Both the position numbers and the translations under genes were made by a program. Below, piece after piece: positions 61,904 to 64,000 of a stretch of DNA of 64,000 bases. The stretch covers positions 59,231-123,230 of the forward strand of contig JAYUKX010000104.1 of the NCBI GenBank assembly GCA_043764095.1, given 5' to 3'. This DNA comes from M3007 sp043764095 (GTDB lineage Bacteria > Bacteroidota > Bacteroidia > Chitinophagales > Saprospiraceae). The notes below the pieces were generated by a model. It was not told the origin of the DNA and did no database searches. It saw only the letters and a program-made list of their open reading frames with translations. Positions within the stretch are counted from its first letter, which is position 1. The number at the start of each line of letters is the position of its first letter.

Positions 61904-62914
61904 ATGCAAGTACAAAACCAACGCAATATCACAGTGCAAAAATGGGTGGTGGCTATTTCCATCGTATTATTTGCACTCAAAATATTGGCCTATTACCTCA
62001 CCAATTCAGTGGCTGTCCTCACCGATGCACTGGAAAGTACAGTCAATGTAGTGACCGGCCTCACAGGCTTGTACGCCTTGCGGGTGGCTATTCGCCCGCG
62101 CGACGAAGACCACCCGTATGGGCACGGGAAAGCAGAATTGTTGTCGGCCTCCTTGGAAGGCGTTTTGATTATTGTGGCGGGGTTGATCATTATTTACGAG
62201 TCCTTAATTAACCTTCAGCACCAACATACTGTACAACGCCTCGATGCGGGTATGATCATTATAGCCAGTACTGCGATCATCAATTTTGGCCTTGGCGCAT
62301 GGTGTATTCGTGTAGGAAAAAAGGAACAGTCCATTGGGCTTATGGCGAGTGGCAAGCACCTACAATCGGATACTTGGACCACTGTGGGTATCATTTTTGG
62401 GTTAATTTTGCTACAAATCACCAAAATATCGTGGATTGATAGCGCAGTGGCGATGATATCTTCCATTTGGATTATTGTAGAAGGCAGTAAAATACTCCGC
62501 AATACCATCAGTGGAATTATGGACGAAGCCGACCAATCGGTCATCGAACAAGTCATTGATACCCTCAATCAGGAACGCCCCGATAATTGGATTGATATCC
62601 ACAATTTGCGCACCATCAAGTTTGGTAATACGCTTCATGTGGACTGCCATTTAACTGTGCCGTGGTATTTTCAAGTCCTTGAGGGACACGATGAAGCGGC
62701 AAAGTTACACGATGTGATCGGGCAGGCATTTGACCATCATGTAGAAATGTTTGTGCATTTGGATGCTTGCTTACCGCCCCAATCTTGTTCTATTTGCGGC
62801 ATTTTGACCTGTACCGAAAGAAAACATCCTTACAACGGGCGGTTGGAGTGGACGTTGGAAAATGTCACTAAAAACGCCAGACATGGGTTGACGGTTGGCG
62901 TAGATCAAGCGTAA
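61904..62914 (+). CDS. Cation diffusion facilitator (CDF) metal transporter
   Basis: A 336-aa protein from the ATG at 61904 (a TTG start seven codons earlier is rejected). Six helices; the metal site of helix 2 is 'VAVLTDALESTVNVVTGLTG' (Asp41, then Glu44/Ser45 in place of the second Asp of FieF), then 'DEDHPYGHGKAELLSASLEG', and helix 5 'SGKHLQSDTWTTVGIIFGLI' with His and Asp four residues apart. The cytoplasmic C-terminal domain ends with the Cys-rich 'CLPPQSCSICGILTC', a possible extra metal-binding tail. Exports Zn(II), Mn(II) or Fe(II) in known members; which one is open. Confidence 0.9.
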   Translation: MQVQNQRNITVQKWVVAISIVLFALKILAYYLTNSVAVLTDALESTVNVVTGLTGLYALRVAIRPRDEDHPYGHGKAELLSASLEGVLIIVAGLIIIYESLINLQHQHTVQRLDAGMIIIASTAIINFGLGAWCIRVGKKEQSIGLMASGKHLQSDTWTTVGIIFGLILLQITKISWIDSAVAMISSIWIIVEGSKILRNTISGIMDEADQSVIEQVIDTLNQERPDNWIDIHNLRTIKFGNTLHVDCHLTVPWYFQVLEGHDEAAKLHDVIGQAFDHHVEMFVHLDACLPPQSCSICGILTCTERKHPYNGRLEWTLENVTKNARHGLTVGVDQA

Positions 62915-63082
62915 AGTGCTGTTGTAAATGTGGTAAAAATCCAGTTAACAAATGCCTAAAAGGCACAAAATTTACCGATTCAGTACGATAAATAACCCGA
63001 TTGAGCCTAATTAGTAGATGCCGAGTTGTCATAACCCCGTTGTTTTGTGGAAAATTATTTCGTTTCACAAATTTACTTCATT

Positions 63083-63502
63083 ATGAAAAATTTCAAAATT
63101 TTATCTGCACTCATACTTTGTGTTGTATGTTTTATTACGGCATGTACCACTACCACCCCTAATCCTTCCAATACCACACCAGCAGCGGGTACGTGGAAGA
63201 TTACCTCTTTTATCGACGATAGCAAAGACGAAACTTCGGATTACAACGGCTATACTTTTGATTTTGACAGTAATGGCGTGCTAAAAGCGAAAAAAGACAG
63301 CCAAAACTGGGCAGGAACCTGGCAAACAGGTGTGGATGATAGTGCCAACAAACTCGTAATGGCTTTTAACAGTGGTAATAGCGTTTTATCGGAACTGCAA
63401 GAAGATTGGCGCATCATCGAAATGTCGGATACTTTTATACACCTCGAGCATGTAAGTGGCGGCAATGGTGGTACGGAAGTGGTGAAATTTTCGAAAATTT
63501 AG
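63083..63502 (+). CDS. Lipocalin-like lipoprotein
   Basis: A 139-aa product from the ATG at 63083. The leader MKNFKILSALILCVVCFITAC has a lipobox (ITAC). A Thr/Pro/Asn-rich linker (TTTTPNPSNTTPAAG) leads to a small beta-barrel with 'GTWKITSFIDDSKDETSDYN', 'WAGTWQTGVDDSANKLVMAF' and 'WRIIEMSDTFIHLEHVSGGN'. Similar single-domain proteins are common in Bacteroidota; ligand unknown. A perfect hairpin follows 41 bp after the stop. Confidence 0.8.
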   Translation: MKNFKILSALILCVVCFITACTTTTPNPSNTTPAAGTWKITSFIDDSKDETSDYNGYTFDFDSNGVLKAKKDSQNWAGTWQTGVDDSANKLVMAFNSGNSVLSELQEDWRIIEMSDTFIHLEHVSGGNGGTEVVKFSKI

Positions 63503-63542
63503 GAGGGGTTGATTGTAGGAATTTGGATAAAAAAATTATGCC

Positions 63543-63583
63543 GCGGCTGGATAGTAACAAAAAGAATGTAACTATCCAGCCGC
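63543..63583 (+). terminator. Hairpin after the lipocalin-like gene
   Basis: Perfect 13-bp arms GCGGCTGGATAGT (63543-63555) and ACTATCCAGCCGC (63571-63583) with a 15-nt loop, about 40 bp after the stop. There is no U run, so rho-independent termination is uncertain. Confidence 0.5.
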
Positions 63584-63589
63584 CTCCCA

Positions 63590-63720
63590 AAAATTCCCGG
63601 AGGGAATGTATGTTTATAGGCTAAATAGTGGGATAGCCCAAATCCCGTTAGGGATTTTATGTAAAAAACGCACAAAATAACATGCAATCCCGTTAGGGCT
63701 ATGGTTTCTACACATCTTTA
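63590..63720. repeat. Gene-free region with AATCCCGTTAGGG repeats
   Basis: AATCCCGTTAGGGATTTTAT at about 63642 and AATCCCGTTAGGGCTATGG at about 63687 form a direct pair, the first also a near-palindrome. A minus-strand ORF through this block and the hairpin is treated as spurious. Confidence 0.5.
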
Positions 63721-63806
63721 CATCAATTCAGTCTTTATGAAATTTTGACACATTTATGCATACAGGACTTTATTGTAAGAATTTTGGTGCGCCGCACCTT
63801 TACACA

Positions 63807-63960
63807 GCAATTTCCCATGTGATATGCACCCTGTTGTTCAATGGGAGAACGGATGAAACGGATTTAACGGATTAGAGCGGATTGTTTCAAAATAATCCGT
63901 TTAAATCCGTTTCATCCGTTTTGCTATCCTGTCTTAGTTTTGATCCACATGGGAAATTGC
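63807..63960 (-). repeat. Dispersed palindromic repeat family A, copy 5 (inverted)
   Basis: Orientation as copy 3. Ends GCAATTTCCCATGTG and CACATGGGAAATTGC. The mirror ATCC side has lost one unit. The preceding GGTGCGCCGCACC palindrome (63786) resembles family D. Confidence 0.9.
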
Positions 63961-64000
63961 TGACCTTTACAAGAAGACCCTAATAATTTATTCATAATCA

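Noticed and set aside
63499..63687. 62-aa minus-strand ORF next to the last hairpin.
   Set aside because: Composed of the hairpin and the AATCCCGTTAGGG repeat; no start context or family.
1..64000. tRNA, rRNA, prophage, complete insertion sequence or plasmid functions.
   Set aside because: Looked for tRNA arm patterns, transposase, integrase, capsid and replication proteins; nothing recognisable besides the Rpn-type nuclease was seen.

Overview
The window looks like a chromosomal piece from a Bacteroidota bacterium, most likely of the Saprospiria type. The basis is: several -7 boxes of the form TAnnTTTG, very weak Shine-Dalgarno sites, a TonB receptor with a carboxypeptidase-like N-terminal domain, secreted proteins with type IX secretion (T9SS) C-terminal signals, SprB/PKD-repeat giants, TamB, DUF4199 next to a LuxR protein, and Rpn-type nucleases. 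No rRNA, tRNA, CRISPR array, prophage or complete insertion sequence was seen. Genus is not determinable from the sequence alone.

Layout. 1-5.2 kb (minus strand): the 5' part of an M1 peptidase that runs off the left edge, a hydroxylase/HEAGH fusion, a small membrane protein, a glycosyltransferase, and an Rpn nuclease with a truncated tandem copy. 5.3-8.8 kb: a sortilin-like T9SS cargo protein. 8.8-10.6 kb: about 1.8 kb of repeats with one HTH gene. 10.7-14.4 kb: DUF1569, then an ArsR-led operon (ArsR, membrane protein, DUF6428, possibly GNAT), then an ADP-ribosylglycohydrolase. 14.6-23.1 kb: a broken gene, a WG-repeat protein, a lipoprotein and TamB. 23-32.3 kb: small metabolic and regulatory genes, a transglutaminase-like protein, a TonB receptor with a Crp/Fnr regulator, and a patch of gene remnants. 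32.4-42.8 kb: UPF0158, a nucleotidyltransferase, an RskA-like/PSCyt1-DUF1549-DUF1553 pair, a DsbA-like protein, an EamA transporter, a hydrolase, a heptad-repeat polyampholyte and a barrel-like protein. 43.2-60.8 kb: two giant paralogous secreted proteins (2623 and 2588 aa) on the minus strand, separated by a plus-strand MFS transporter. 61-64 kb: a hypothetical protein, a CDF metal transporter, a lipocalin-like lipoprotein and more repeats.

The most unusual content is between the genes. At least eight families of short palindromic or dispersed repeats occur here. One (family A, five copies) has TIRs and GGAT/ATCC motifs spaced 10 bp apart. One copy of A is split by a second 157-bp palindromic element with an apparent TAA target duplication. 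That inserted element shares its core, but not its outer arms, with an element at 2332-2492. No transposase that could move any of them is visible in the window.
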